NCBI GenBank assembly: GCA_934119935.1
Contig: CAKOSX010000002.1
Location: forward strand, 124,001 to 188,000
Reading direction: 5' to 3'
DNA from: an uncultured Clostridia bacterium
GTDB lineage: Bacteria; Bacillota; Clostridia; TANB77; CAG-508
DNA length: 64,000 bases
Below the pieces are notes generated by a model, which was not told the origin of the DNA, ran no database searches, and worked only from the letters and a program-made list of their open reading frames with translations. Positions within the stretch are counted from its first letter, which is position 1. Each line of letters opens with the position of its first letter. The translations under genes were made by a program, and so were the position numbers. Below are positions 42,567-50,784 of this stretch, in pieces.

Positions 42567-42830
42567 ATGACAAAGGAAAGAAAACAAGAAATTATTGCTA
42601 CTTACAGAAGAGATGAAAAGGATACTGGTTCTCCAGAAGTTCAAATAGCTCTTTTAACAGAAAGAATCAATAATTTAACAGAACATTTAAAAACACATCA
42701 AAAAGATAATCACTCAAGAAGAGGATTATTACAAATGGTTGGAGCTAGAAGAAGCTTATTAAACTATTTAGCAAAAGAAGATGTTCAAAGATACAGAGAC
42801 ATCGTAGAAAAATTAGGACTAAGAAAATAA
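42567..42830 (+). CDS. rpsO: 30S ribosomal protein S15
   Basis: 87 residues, near-universal length. Seen: TGSPEVQIALLTERINNLTE, HLKTHQKDNHSRRGLLQMV and GARRSLLNYLAKED, the 16S rRNA-binding helices. S15 is a primary binder of the 16S central domain and often represses its own mRNA. ATAGGAGGAAATA precedes the ATG. The rpsO-pnp order is conserved in bacteria; here a terminator and a foldback element separate them. Confidence 0.97.
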   Translation: MTKERKQEIIATYRRDEKDTGSPEVQIALLTERINNLTEHLKTHQKDNHSRRGLLQMVGARRSLLNYLAKEDVQRYRDIVEKLGLRK

Positions 42831-42840
42831 TAAAGACATA

Positions 42841-42875
42841 GGGCGTTTTACAAATGATAAAGCGCCCATTTTTAC
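42841..42875 (+). terminator. Terminator of rpsO
   Basis: GGGCGTTTTA pairs with TAAAGCGCCC (G-U pair), followed by a T-rich run. Confidence 0.75.
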
Positions 42876-43020
42876 AAATTTACAGAAAAAATTTTTGTTA
42901 TTTTGACGTAAAAAGGCACAAAATAATAAAAAATTCATTTTAAAGTCACATTAAAGTTGTATAACCATACTTGTAAAATTAGAGGTAGCTTGTATAAAAT
43001 GCTATACTATTAATATTGGT

Positions 43021-43172
43021 GCTATATGTTTTATTATTTTTAAAAATTTTTGAAGGTCCGCGCAGCGGTCAAGCGAAGCGCGCTTAGAGAAACTTTCATA
43101 TATTTAACATTTTAAAATTGAAAGTTTCGAAAGCAAGGACAAAAAAATTAAAAAAATAATAAAACATATAGC
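43021..43172. repeat. Foldback element copy 4 (different core)
   Basis: GCTATATGTTTTATTATTTT (43021-43040) is inverted at 43152-43172, a 21 bp perfect arm continuing imperfectly inward. The core differs from copies 1-3: AAGGTCCGCGCAGCGGTC, then AAGCGAAGCGCGCTT and an AACTTTC/GAAAGTT stem-loop. It fills the rpsO-pnp gap (42831-43250); the pnp leader follows. No coding potential is seen. Confidence 0.75.
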
Positions 43173-43250
43173 AAATAAAAAATAACATTTTATAGAGGTT
43201 ACAATCTAAGTACAAGTATTGCTTATAAATAAATTAAAAGGAGAGATATT

Positions 43251-45374
43251 ATGTACAGAAAATTTGAAACAGAGTTAGCCGGAAGAAAGCTAACAGTTGA
43301 AACAGGAAGAGTTGCAGAACTTGCAAATGGCGATGCAATAATTCACTATGGAGACACAGTTGTAATGGTAAACGTTACAGCATCTAAAGAGCCAAGAGAA
43401 GGAATAGATTTCTTCCCACTATCAGTTGATTACGAAGAGAAACTATATGCAGTTGGAAAAATTCCTGGAAGTTTCCAAAAAAGAGAAGGAAAGCCAGCTG
43501 ACAAGGCTATTTTAACATCAAGAGCTATAGATAGACCTATCAGACCTTTATTCCCAAAGGATTTTAGAAATGATGTATGTGTTGTTGCAACGGTTTTATC
43601 TGTTGAACAAGATAATAGCCCAGAAGTTTGCGCTATGATTGGTGCATCAGTTGCACTATCAATTTCTGATATACCATTTGGTGGACCAACAGCAGCTGTA
43701 AATGTTGGATATGTTGATGGACAAATTGTTATAAACCCAACAGTTGCTCAAAGAGAACATAGCAGATTAAAATTAACTGTTGCTGGAACTATGGAAAAGG
43801 TTACAATGATTGAAGCTGGAGCCGATGAAATACCAAACGACACAATGCTAGATTGTATAAAAGCCGGACATGAAGAAATTAAAAAGCTTTGCAAATTCAT
43901 AGAAGGAATAAAAGAAGAAGTTGGAAAGCCAAAATTTGAATATGTTTCTTTTGCAACAGACAAAGATGTATATGCTGAAATTAAAGAAAACTTCAAAGAG
44001 AGAATGTATCAAGATGTACAAGCAGTGGATAAAGAAGTTAGAGATGCTAATATGGATAAAATAGCAGAAGATATCCAAGCATATTTTGTTGAAAAATACG
44101 GAGAAGAAGAGGCAGAAGCAAAGAGCACAGAAATTGCAAACAGCATACACGACCTAGAAAAAGAATGTGTAAGAGAGATGATCTTCAAAGAGCACAAACG
44201 TCCAGATGGAAGAAGAATAGATGAAATAAGACCACTATCTTGTGAAGTTGGAGTATTACCAAGAGTACACGGAAGCGCAATATTTACAAGAGGTCAAACA
44301 CAAGTATTATCAGTAGTAACACTTGGAACAAAATCTGAAGAACAAGAATTAGATGGATTAGACGAAGAAGAATCTAAGAGATACATGCATCAATACAACT
44401 TCCCATCTTACTCAGTTGGTGAAGCAAGACCATCACGTGGACCAGGTAGAAGAGAAATTGGACACGGTGCATTAGCTGAAAAAGCATTAGTTCCAGTAAT
44501 TCCATCAGAAGTTGAATTCCCTTATACAATAAGAGTTGTATCAGAAGTATTATCTTCAAATGGTTCAACATCACAAGCAAGTATTTGTGGAAGCACTCTA
44601 GCACTTATGGATGCAGGTGTTCCAATAAAGAAACCAGTAGCAGGTATATCAACAGGACTTGTTACATCAAAAGAAAATCCAGATGAATACGTAATGCTTA
44701 CAGATATTCAAGGAATAGAAGATTTCTTCGGAGACATGGACTTCAAAGTTGGTGGAACAAAAGATGGTATAACAGCTATCCAAGTTGACATTAAAAACGA
44801 TGGACTAACATATGATATAATCAAAGAAGCTTTCGAAAGAACAAAAGTTGCTCGTGATTATATATTAGATGAAATAATGAAACCACAAATAGCAGAGCCA
44901 AGAGCTGAATTATCTAAATATGCACCAAGAATAATTACAACAACAATCAATGTAGACAAGATTAAAGATGTAATCGGACCTGGTGGAAAGATGATAAACA
45001 AAATTATAGATGCAACAGGAGTTAAGATTGACATAGAAGAAGACGGAAGAGTTTGCATTTATACAGACGATGCTGAAAACGGAAAGAAAGCTTTGAAGAT
45101 GATTGAAGATATTGCAAAAGATATCGAAGTTGGAAAAGTTTATGACGGAAAAGTTACAAGAATAATGAACTTTGGTGCTTTTGTTGATATTGGTGGAGGA
45201 AGAGAAGGATTACTTCATATTTCTAAAATATCAAACAAGAGAGTTGAAAAAGTTGAAGATGTTTTAGCAGTAGGCGATGAAATAAAAGTAAAAGTTTATG
45301 AAATAGACAATCAAGACAGAATTAACCTAACAATGAAAGACCTAGAAGAAAATAAAGAAAAAGTAGAAGAATAA
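43251..45374 (+). CDS. pnp: Polyribonucleotide nucleotidyltransferase
   Basis: 707 residues. It degrades RNA 3'-5' phosphorolytically as a trimer. Domains in order: RNase PH-like 1 (about 10-145), helical linker, RNase PH-like 2 (about 310-545) with HKRPDGRRIDEIRPLSCEVG and RGQTQVLSVVTLG, KH domain (DVIGPGGKMINKIIDATGVK) and S1 domain (GKVTRIMNFGAFVDIGGG). The ATG at 43251 follows AAAGGAGAGATAT. The leader begins just after the foldback element. Confidence 0.97.
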   Translation: MYRKFETELAGRKLTVETGRVAELANGDAIIHYGDTVVMVNVTASKEPREGIDFFPLSVDYEEKLYAVGKIPGSFQKREGKPADKAILTSRAIDRPIRPLFPKDFRNDVCVVATVLSVEQDNSPEVCAMIGASVALSISDIPFGGPTAAVNVGYVDGQIVINPTVAQREHSRLKLTVAGTMEKVTMIEAGADEIPNDTMLDCIKAGHEEIKKLCKFIEGIKEEVGKPKFEYVSFATDKDVYAEIKENFKERMYQDVQAVDKEVRDANMDKIAEDIQAYFVEKYGEEEAEAKSTEIANSIHDLEKECVREMIFKEHKRPDGRRIDEIRPLSCEVGVLPRVHGSAIFTRGQTQVLSVVTLGTKSEEQELDGLDEEESKRYMHQYNFPSYSVGEARPSRGPGRREIGHGALAEKALVPVIPSEVEFPYTIRVVSEVLSSNGSTSQASICGSTLALMDAGVPIKKPVAGISTGLVTSKENPDEYVMLTDIQGIEDFFGDMDFKVGGTKDGITAIQVDIKNDGLTYDIIKEAFERTKVARDYILDEIMKPQIAEPRAELSKYAPRIITTTINVDKIKDVIGPGGKMINKIIDATGVKIDIEEDGRVCIYTDDAENGKKALKMIEDIAKDIEVGKVYDGKVTRIMNFGAFVDIGGGREGLLHISKISNKRVEKVEDVLAVGDEIKVKVYEIDNQDRINLTMKDLEENKEKVEE

Positions 45375-45415
45375 TATAAAAATGCAACACATGAAAACAG
45401 CAATAAATACTAAAA

Positions 45416-45454
45416 TTCGACAATAGTTGCAAATATATGAATAAGTAGTATAAT
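45416..45454 (+). promoter_or_regulatory. 0A-box-like site and promoter for the 45.5 kb glycosyltransferase
   Basis: TTCGACA (reverse 0A box) at 45416-45422 lies 4 bp upstream of TTGCAA (45427-45432); TATAAT follows at 45449-45454 with a 16 bp spacer. Spo0A control is inferred. Confidence 0.45.
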
Positions 45455-45509
45455 ATAGATGTGGGGAATGAAAATTCCCCAACATTATAATAATTGAAGG
45501 ATTGATAAA

Positions 45510-46745
45510 ATGAAGTATTTATATATAATACAACAAGCAATGGTTTGGATTTTAACTATATATTGGGTATATCAGTTGATAGTAAGTTTATGCTCACTTG
45601 TCAAATTAAAAGATAAACCATTGGTTGAGGAAAAGGACCATAAGTTTATGGCAATTTTGCCAGCTCATAATGAGGAAAATGTTATAGGAAACCTAATAGA
45701 AAGCTTGAAAAAACAAGATTATCCAGCAAGTTTAATAGATATTTATGTAATTGCAGATAACTGTACAGATAATACGGTTAAAATTGCAAAAGAAGCTGGA
45801 ACAATCGTTTTAGAGAGAAAAGAAGATGACCCTGAAAAGAAGACTAAAGGGGCTGCTCTTCAATGGTTTCTAAAACAAAAAATAGAAGAGAATGCAGACT
45901 ATGATGCATTCTGCGTATTTGATGCAGATAACATCGTAGATAAGGGATTCTTTACTGCAATGAACAAAAAACTTTGCCAAGGCGAAGAAGTTGTTCAAGG
46001 TTATAGAGATATAAAAAACCCAACAGATAGCTGGGTTTCTGCAGGATATGCAATATTCTATTGGACAATGCATAGATTCTACCATTTAGCAAGATATAAC
46101 TTAGGATTATCAGCTCTTTTAAATGGAACTGGATTCATGGTTAAATTTGATATAATAAAACCAACAGGTTGGAACACAGATACGCTAACAGAGGATATAG
46201 AATTCTCTTTGAAACGTATAATACAAGGAAAAAGAGTTGGCTGGGCAACGGATGCAATAGTATATGATGAACAACCAGTAGGATTTAAACAATCATGGTC
46301 ACAAAGATCAAGATGGACAATAGGACATATTCAATGTTTACAAGAATATACAAAACCACTAGCTGGAGCTGTGAAGAAAAATAAAACATTGATGAATTTT
46401 GATGGACTTTTGTACATGATGGGAAGTATTCCAATGTTTATAATGACTATTGTGTTATTGTTAATAAACTTTGTAATGTTCATATTTGGTGGAATGACAC
46501 CAATGGATTTATTAATAAACTGCTTAAGATATATATTACCAACATTTTTCTTGCCAATATTTGTTGGAATAGTAATAATGATAATTGAAAGAAAACCAAT
46601 AAGACCAATGATAAAGGGACTTGCTTTATACCCATTATTCTTAGGTTCATGGTTATTAATAAACTTCAAATGCTTATTCGTACGTGATACAAAGTGGGAA
46701 AAGATAGACCACGTAAGAGATATAAAAATAAAGGATGTAGCATAA
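45510..46745 (+). CDS. Membrane family-2 glycosyltransferase
   Basis: 411 residues. A short N-terminal hydrophobic segment (8-32) is followed by a GT2 domain: MAILPAHNEENVIGNLIESL, YVIADNCTDNT, the DAD motif in CVFDADNIVDKG, TLTEDIEFSLK and the QRSRW motif of processive synthases (SQRSRWTIGH). Three or four C-terminal membrane spans follow (about 305-390). This pattern fits hyaluronan/chitin/cellulose-synthase relatives that build and export a polysaccharide or lipid-linked glycan from nucleotide sugars. It is a single gene with a possible 0A-box promoter. Confidence 0.88.
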   Translation: MKYLYIIQQAMVWILTIYWVYQLIVSLCSLVKLKDKPLVEEKDHKFMAILPAHNEENVIGNLIESLKKQDYPASLIDIYVIADNCTDNTVKIAKEAGTIVLERKEDDPEKKTKGAALQWFLKQKIEENADYDAFCVFDADNIVDKGFFTAMNKKLCQGEEVVQGYRDIKNPTDSWVSAGYAIFYWTMHRFYHLARYNLGLSALLNGTGFMVKFDIIKPTGWNTDTLTEDIEFSLKRIIQGKRVGWATDAIVYDEQPVGFKQSWSQRSRWTIGHIQCLQEYTKPLAGAVKKNKTLMNFDGLLYMMGSIPMFIMTIVLLLINFVMFIFGGMTPMDLLINCLRYILPTFFLPIFVGIVIMIIERKPIRPMIKGLALYPLFLGSWLLINFKCLFVRDTKWEKIDHVRDIKIKDVA

Positions 46746-46763
46746 CAATATACAATTAAAAAG

Positions 46764-46804
46764 AGAAAGTGGACACTTAAAGAAAGTGTTTACTTTCTTT
46801 TTTT
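46764..46804 (+). terminator. Terminator of the glycosyltransferase gene
   Basis: AGAAAGTGGACACTT pairs with AAGTGTTTACTTTCT, followed by TTTTTTT. Confidence 0.85.
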
Positions 46805-46859
46805 ATGAATAAAAGCTACAAAATTCAACACAATAAAACTAGGAAAATTCGATAAAATA

Positions 46860-46888
46860 TTGCGAGAAAAAAATATTAATGATATACT
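46860..46888 (+). promoter_or_regulatory. Promoter for the BspA-like gene
   Basis: TTGCGA, a 17 bp spacer, then TATACT, 35 bp before the ATG. Confidence 0.65.
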
Positions 46889-46922
46889 AATTTTATTAAA
46901 ATAAAACTGAGGAGAAAAAATA

Positions 46923-48656
46923 ATGAAAAAGGAGAAAAAACAGGCTGAAAGCCTTGAGGCTGTACATACAGACGGACATTCTAAAGAAAGAGGAATAACG
47001 CTAATTGCACTTGTAGTTACAATTGTTGTATTATTGATTTTGGCAGGAGTAAGCTTAAATCTAATACTTGGAAACAATGGAATTATAACAAAAGCAAAAG
47101 AATCAAGAACAGAGACCAGAATGGCACAGATAGACGAACTAGTAAATTTAGCAATTGGAGATGCCTACACAGATGGAATAGGAAGTATAACAGACAGTGG
47201 ATTAAAATCAGCTTTGAATAATCACCTTGGAGAAGGAACATACGATATAAGTGGAGATGAAACAACTGGCTGGAAAGTAACAGTAAAAGAAACAGGAAAA
47301 ACATATGATATTACAGCCAATGGAGATACTGGTTCATCTGAAGAATCTGGAACAACTGTAGATTGGGATGCAGTACTGGAGGATGCAAGGAAAAATCCAG
47401 AAAAGTATAAAGACGAAAATCAATCTGGAACAAATGGAGATATCGGAATTGGAACAGATGGTCTACCAGTAAACATGGATTTGTGGAAAGCCAGAATAAT
47501 AAATGAAAATGAAATAGCACTTAACGAGGATGCTGGATGTGGTTGCTCGAAGGGATATGTTGGAAAAATTATAGATGGAAAGATACAAGGAAAGATTCCT
47601 GAATATGTAAAAAAAGCAGGCAAAGATGATTTTTTTAGAGTAACAGATATGGAATCTACTTTTGATGATTGTATGGAATTAGAAGAAATGCAAGAAAATA
47701 TCCCTAGTGGAGTAAAAAATTTTAATTATACATTTTATGAGTGCTTAAGCTTAACATCGATAACAATACCAGATAGTGTAACAACAATAGGTGATTTTAC
47801 ATTCTCTGGATGCCAAAGCTTAACGTCGATAACAATACCAGATAGTGTGACAACAATAGGTGATGCTACATTTTATGAGTGCTCAAGCTTAACATCGATA
47901 ACAATACCAGATAGTGTAACAACAATAGGTGATGATACATTTTATGAGTGCTCAAGCTTAACATCGATAACAATACCAGATAGTGTAACCTCAATAGGCT
48001 ATAGAGCATTTTCTGGATGCTCAAGCTTAACGTCGATAACAATTCCGGCTAAAGTTGAAAATATTGGAGGAGCCTCTTTTAGTTATTGTAGCTCATTAAA
48101 AAGTATAGAGATAGATGAAAAAAATAAAAATTACTTATCAGAAAATGGAATAATATTTAGTAAAGAGAAAAAAGTTATAATAGCTTATCCTGCAGGAAAA
48201 ACAGAAAAAAGCTATAACATTCCTAATACTGTAACTTCAATAGGCGATGGAGCATTTTCTGGATGTGCAAGTTTAACTTCGGTAACAATACCAGATAGTG
48301 TAACCTCAATAAGCTATGGAGCATTTTCTGGATGCTCAAGCTTAACGTCGATAACAATACCAGATAGTGTGCCCTCAATAGGTGATAGAGCATTTTCTGG
48401 ATGTACAAGCCTAACATCAATAACGATACCTAAAAATGTATCAAGTATAGGGGAGTATGCCTTCGAAGATTGTGATTCACTTGCAAATGTTTATTTTGAA
48501 GAAACAACAACACCAGACCTTTACAGAAATTCATTTTATAGGAATTCTGGAGTAAAAACAACATTCCATTTCAAAAACCAAGAAGTTTATGATGCCTTTA
48601 CAGAATCTTATTACAATAAGAATTATGGTGAAAAATCAACTGATTTTAATTGGTAA
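46923..48656 (+). CDS. Prepilin-like surface protein with BspA leucine-rich repeats
   Basis: 577 residues. The N-terminus is a class III (type IV prepilin) signal: charged residues, then ERG-ITLIALVVTIVVLLILAG near residue 22, with Ala at the position where pilins carry Glu5. The pilin-like helix continues to about 75. After a Gly/Ser/Glu linker, residues about 250-545 hold BspA-type LRR_5 repeats of 23 residues (consensus FSGCSSLTSITIPDSVTSIG). BspA repeats mediate adhesion and binding. The combination suggests a surface adhesin displayed as, or on, a pilus-like or pseudopilin structure. GAGGAGAAAAAATA precedes the ATG. Confidence 0.88.
   Translation: MKKEKKQAESLEAVHTDGHSKERGITLIALVVTIVVLLILAGVSLNLILGNNGIITKAKESRTETRMAQIDELVNLAIGDAYTDGIGSITDSGLKSALNNHLGEGTYDISGDETTGWKVTVKETGKTYDITANGDTGSSEESGTTVDWDAVLEDARKNPEKYKDENQSGTNGDIGIGTDGLPVNMDLWKARIINENEIALNEDAGCGCSKGYVGKIIDGKIQGKIPEYVKKAGKDDFFRVTDMESTFDDCMELEEMQENIPSGVKNFNYTFYECLSLTSITIPDSVTTIGDFTFSGCQSLTSITIPDSVTTIGDATFYECSSLTSITIPDSVTTIGDDTFYECSSLTSITIPDSVTSIGYRAFSGCSSLTSITIPAKVENIGGASFSYCSSLKSIEIDEKNKNYLSENGIIFSKEKKVIIAYPAGKTEKSYNIPNTVTSIGDGAFSGCASLTSVTIPDSVTSISYGAFSGCSSLTSITIPDSVPSIGDRAFSGCTSLTSITIPKNVSSIGEYAFEDCDSLANVYFEETTTPDLYRNSFYRNSGVKTTFHFKNQEVYDAFTESYYNKNYGEKSTDFNW
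47737..48420 (+). repeat. 69-bp tandem repeats encoding the LRR units
   Basis: Near-identical 69 bp units occur at about 47737-48010 (four copies) and 48220-48420 (three copies), separated by a diverged spacer of LRR-like sequence. The nucleotide identity is higher than protein selection requires, indicating recent duplication or copy-number change. Confidence 0.85.
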
Positions 48657-48683
48657 AAAATAATTAAATACAAACATAAAACT

Positions 48684-48756
48684 AAGGCGATTACCGCTTA
48701 TAATCCAAGGTTAACAATTGTTAAAGTTTAGCCTTGCTGTGCGAGTAAATCGCCTT
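48684..48756. repeat. Long imperfect hairpin upstream of the glycosyltransfer operon
   Basis: AAGGCGATT and AATCGCCTT form the outer stem. Inside are CCAAGG/CCTTG pairs and the palindrome TTAACAATTGTTAA. It lies between the BspA gene and the 48.8 kb operon and could act as a terminator, with only a weak T-run, or as a leader element. Confidence 0.5.
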
Positions 48757-48773
48757 ATATTAAAGGAGCAAAT

Positions 48774-50084
48774 GTGAAAATTTTATTAAAAATAGGCAAA
48801 ATTATTTTAAAGTACATACTAATATTCATAATAGTATTGCTCATTGCATTTGGATTGCTAGTAGCAACTGCTAAAATACCAAAGCAAGCAATAATGGAAA
48901 AGATGCAGGAGTCTGTTAGCTTTTTTAAAGAAAATGCGGGAATGGATGAGATTCAGAAGAGAAGAGAGTATACTGGATTGCATTATTATGCTGACTCAAT
49001 ATTAATGAATATTATATACTGCATTGATTCGGAAAAGCCTGTGGAATCTGTTATGTGGGCTAGATATTATGAGACTGTAAAAGCCGATGTTAATAATGAT
49101 TTTATTAAAGTAGTTGAAAAGGATAAAGAACCAAATCAACAATATATTCGATATTGGCATGGTAGCATGGCTATATTAAGGCCGTTGCTTGTGTTTTTTA
49201 ATTTTGAACAGATACTCCTAATTAATAAGATTACAATGTGGATTTTAGCAATAATTTTACTTGTAATATTGTTCAAAAAAAGCAAGACACTTGCTGTTGC
49301 GTACATAATATCTATGGTGATGATTGCTTTCCCAATTGTACCAATGTGTTTGGAATACACATGGACATTTTATATAATGCTGATAGCATCGATTTTAGCA
49401 ATTTTAATAGAGAAAAAAGGAGATAAGCATTTTCTTGCATTAATTTTTATAACAGGAATGCTAACATGTTACTTTGATTTTCTTACGACAGAGATTATAA
49501 CACTTTTTGTTCCTTTAGTATTTGTTTTGTATATTAGAAAGAAAGAAGGAAGAATATCTAGTTTTAAGGAAGGTTTTTTACTGTTAATAAAGGCAACTGT
49601 ATTGTGGGGAATAGCTTATATTGGAATGTGGCTAGCAAAATGGTTATTAACATCTTTCATATTCCATATAAATGTGATACAATATGTAAAAGATAATGCA
49701 ATGCTTAGAATAAATGGACTACAGGGGTTAACTTCTTATCAAGAGATGTATTGGGGGGCTATATTTAAGAATTGGCACAATTTATACCCAATAAATATTG
49801 TAAAGAGAAATTCTCATTTGATAATAGGAGTTGTTGTTTTTGTTGCAATTATACTTGTGAGCTTTGATTGGAAGAATATAAAGAAAAAGTGGATGGCGCC
49901 TATCTTGCTAATAATTGCACTAGCACCATATGTAAGATATTTAATACTTGCAAATCATTCGTATAGACATGCTTTTTTTACATTCAGAGACCAGATGATT
50001 ACTGTTATTTGTATAGTTCTAATATTTGCAGAATGCTTAAATTATAAAATGTTATTTAAAGAAATAAAATTTAGTAGGAGATAA
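48774..50084 (+). CDS. Polytopic membrane protein of a glycosyltransfer operon
   Basis: 436 residues from a GTG at 48774, preceded by AAAGGAGCAAAT; the nearby ATG is out of frame. A signal anchor (about 10-32) is followed by a roughly 110-residue soluble segment (GLHYYADSILMN, YIRYWHGSMAILRPLL) and about nine hydrophobic spans. No named family is recognised; the topology resembles GT-C-type glycosyltransferases or O-antigen-related proteins. It ends 1 bp before the GT2 gene, so all three genes to 52263 form an operon. Confidence 0.7.
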   Translation: MKILLKIGKIILKYILIFIIVLLIAFGLLVATAKIPKQAIMEKMQESVSFFKENAGMDEIQKRREYTGLHYYADSILMNIIYCIDSEKPVESVMWARYYETVKADVNNDFIKVVEKDKEPNQQYIRYWHGSMAILRPLLVFFNFEQILLINKITMWILAIILLVILFKKSKTLAVAYIISMVMIAFPIVPMCLEYTWTFYIMLIASILAILIEKKGDKHFLALIFITGMLTCYFDFLTTEIITLFVPLVFVLYIRKKEGRISSFKEGFLLLIKATVLWGIAYIGMWLAKWLLTSFIFHINVIQYVKDNAMLRINGLQGLTSYQEMYWGAIFKNWHNLYPINIVKRNSHLIIGVVVFVAIILVSFDWKNIKKKWMAPILLIIALAPYVRYLILANHSYRHAFFTFRDQMITVICIVLIFAECLNYKMLFKEIKFSRR

Positions 50085-50085
50085 T

Positions 50086-50772
50086 ATGGGAGAAGTTGAA
50101 CTAACAATATTGATGCCTTGTTTAAATGAGGAGAAAACAATAGAAATATGTATAAAAAAGGCTAAGGAGTTTTTAAAGGAAAACAATATAAATGGAGAAG
50201 TGCTAATAGCTGATAATGGAAGCACTGATCAATCACCAGTAATTGCTGAAAAGAATGGAGCAAGAGTCGTTTTTGTGAAGGAGAAAGGCTACGGAAGTGC
50301 ACTGATAAATGGAAGCAAGGAGGCAAAGGGGAAATATACTATAATGGGAGATTGTGACAATAGTTATAATTTCCTTGAATTAGAAGGATTTATAGAAAAA
50401 CTTAGAGAAGGTAATGACTTTGTAATAGGAAATAGGCTCAAAGGCAAGATGGAGAAAGGTGCAATGAAAATGTCACATCAATATATTGGAACACCTGTAA
50501 TATCTTTGATTGGGCGTATATTGTACAAAGTTAATATAGGTGACTTTAATTGTGGACTTAGAGGATACGATACTAAGAAGGTAAACGATTTACATTGCGA
50601 ATGTACGGGAATGGAGTATGCTACTGAGATGATAATAAAAGCTAAAAAGAATAATCTAAAAATAGCAGAAGTTCCAATAAACTTTTATAAAGATGGAAGA
50701 GACCATGCATCACATCTGAATGCTGTAAGAGATGGAATAAGACACTTAAAAGTGTTATTAAAAAGAGCATAA
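50086..50772 (+). CDS. DPM1-like family-2 glycosyltransferase
   Basis: 228 residues, a soluble GT2 domain without membrane spans. Seen: LTILMPCLNEEKTIEICIKK, VLIADNGSTDQS, KGYGSALINGSKEAKGKY, the metal-binding IMGDCDNSYNF in place of DxD, and GDFNCGLRGYDTKK. It is related to dolichol/polyprenyl-phosphate mannose or glucose synthases that load a lipid carrier. The product would feed the GT39-type transferase encoded next. It begins 1 bp after the preceding stop. Confidence 0.9.
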   Translation: MGEVELTILMPCLNEEKTIEICIKKAKEFLKENNINGEVLIADNGSTDQSPVIAEKNGARVVFVKEKGYGSALINGSKEAKGKYTIMGDCDNSYNFLELEGFIEKLREGNDFVIGNRLKGKMEKGAMKMSHQYIGTPVISLIGRILYKVNIGDFNCGLRGYDTKKVNDLHCECTGMEYATEMIIKAKKNNLKIAEVPINFYKDGRDHASHLNAVRDGIRHLKVLLKRA

Positions 50773-50784
50773 GGAGGCAAATTA

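Noticed and set aside
42831..43250. Small protein gene in the rpsO-pnp gap
   Set aside because: No frame with a start and ribosome site; the sequence is accounted for by the rpsO terminator, the foldback element and the pnp leader.
47083..48420. Leu-rich reverse-strand frames opposite the BspA-like gene
   Set aside because: They mirror the tandem repeats of the LRR coding region and have no ribosome site.
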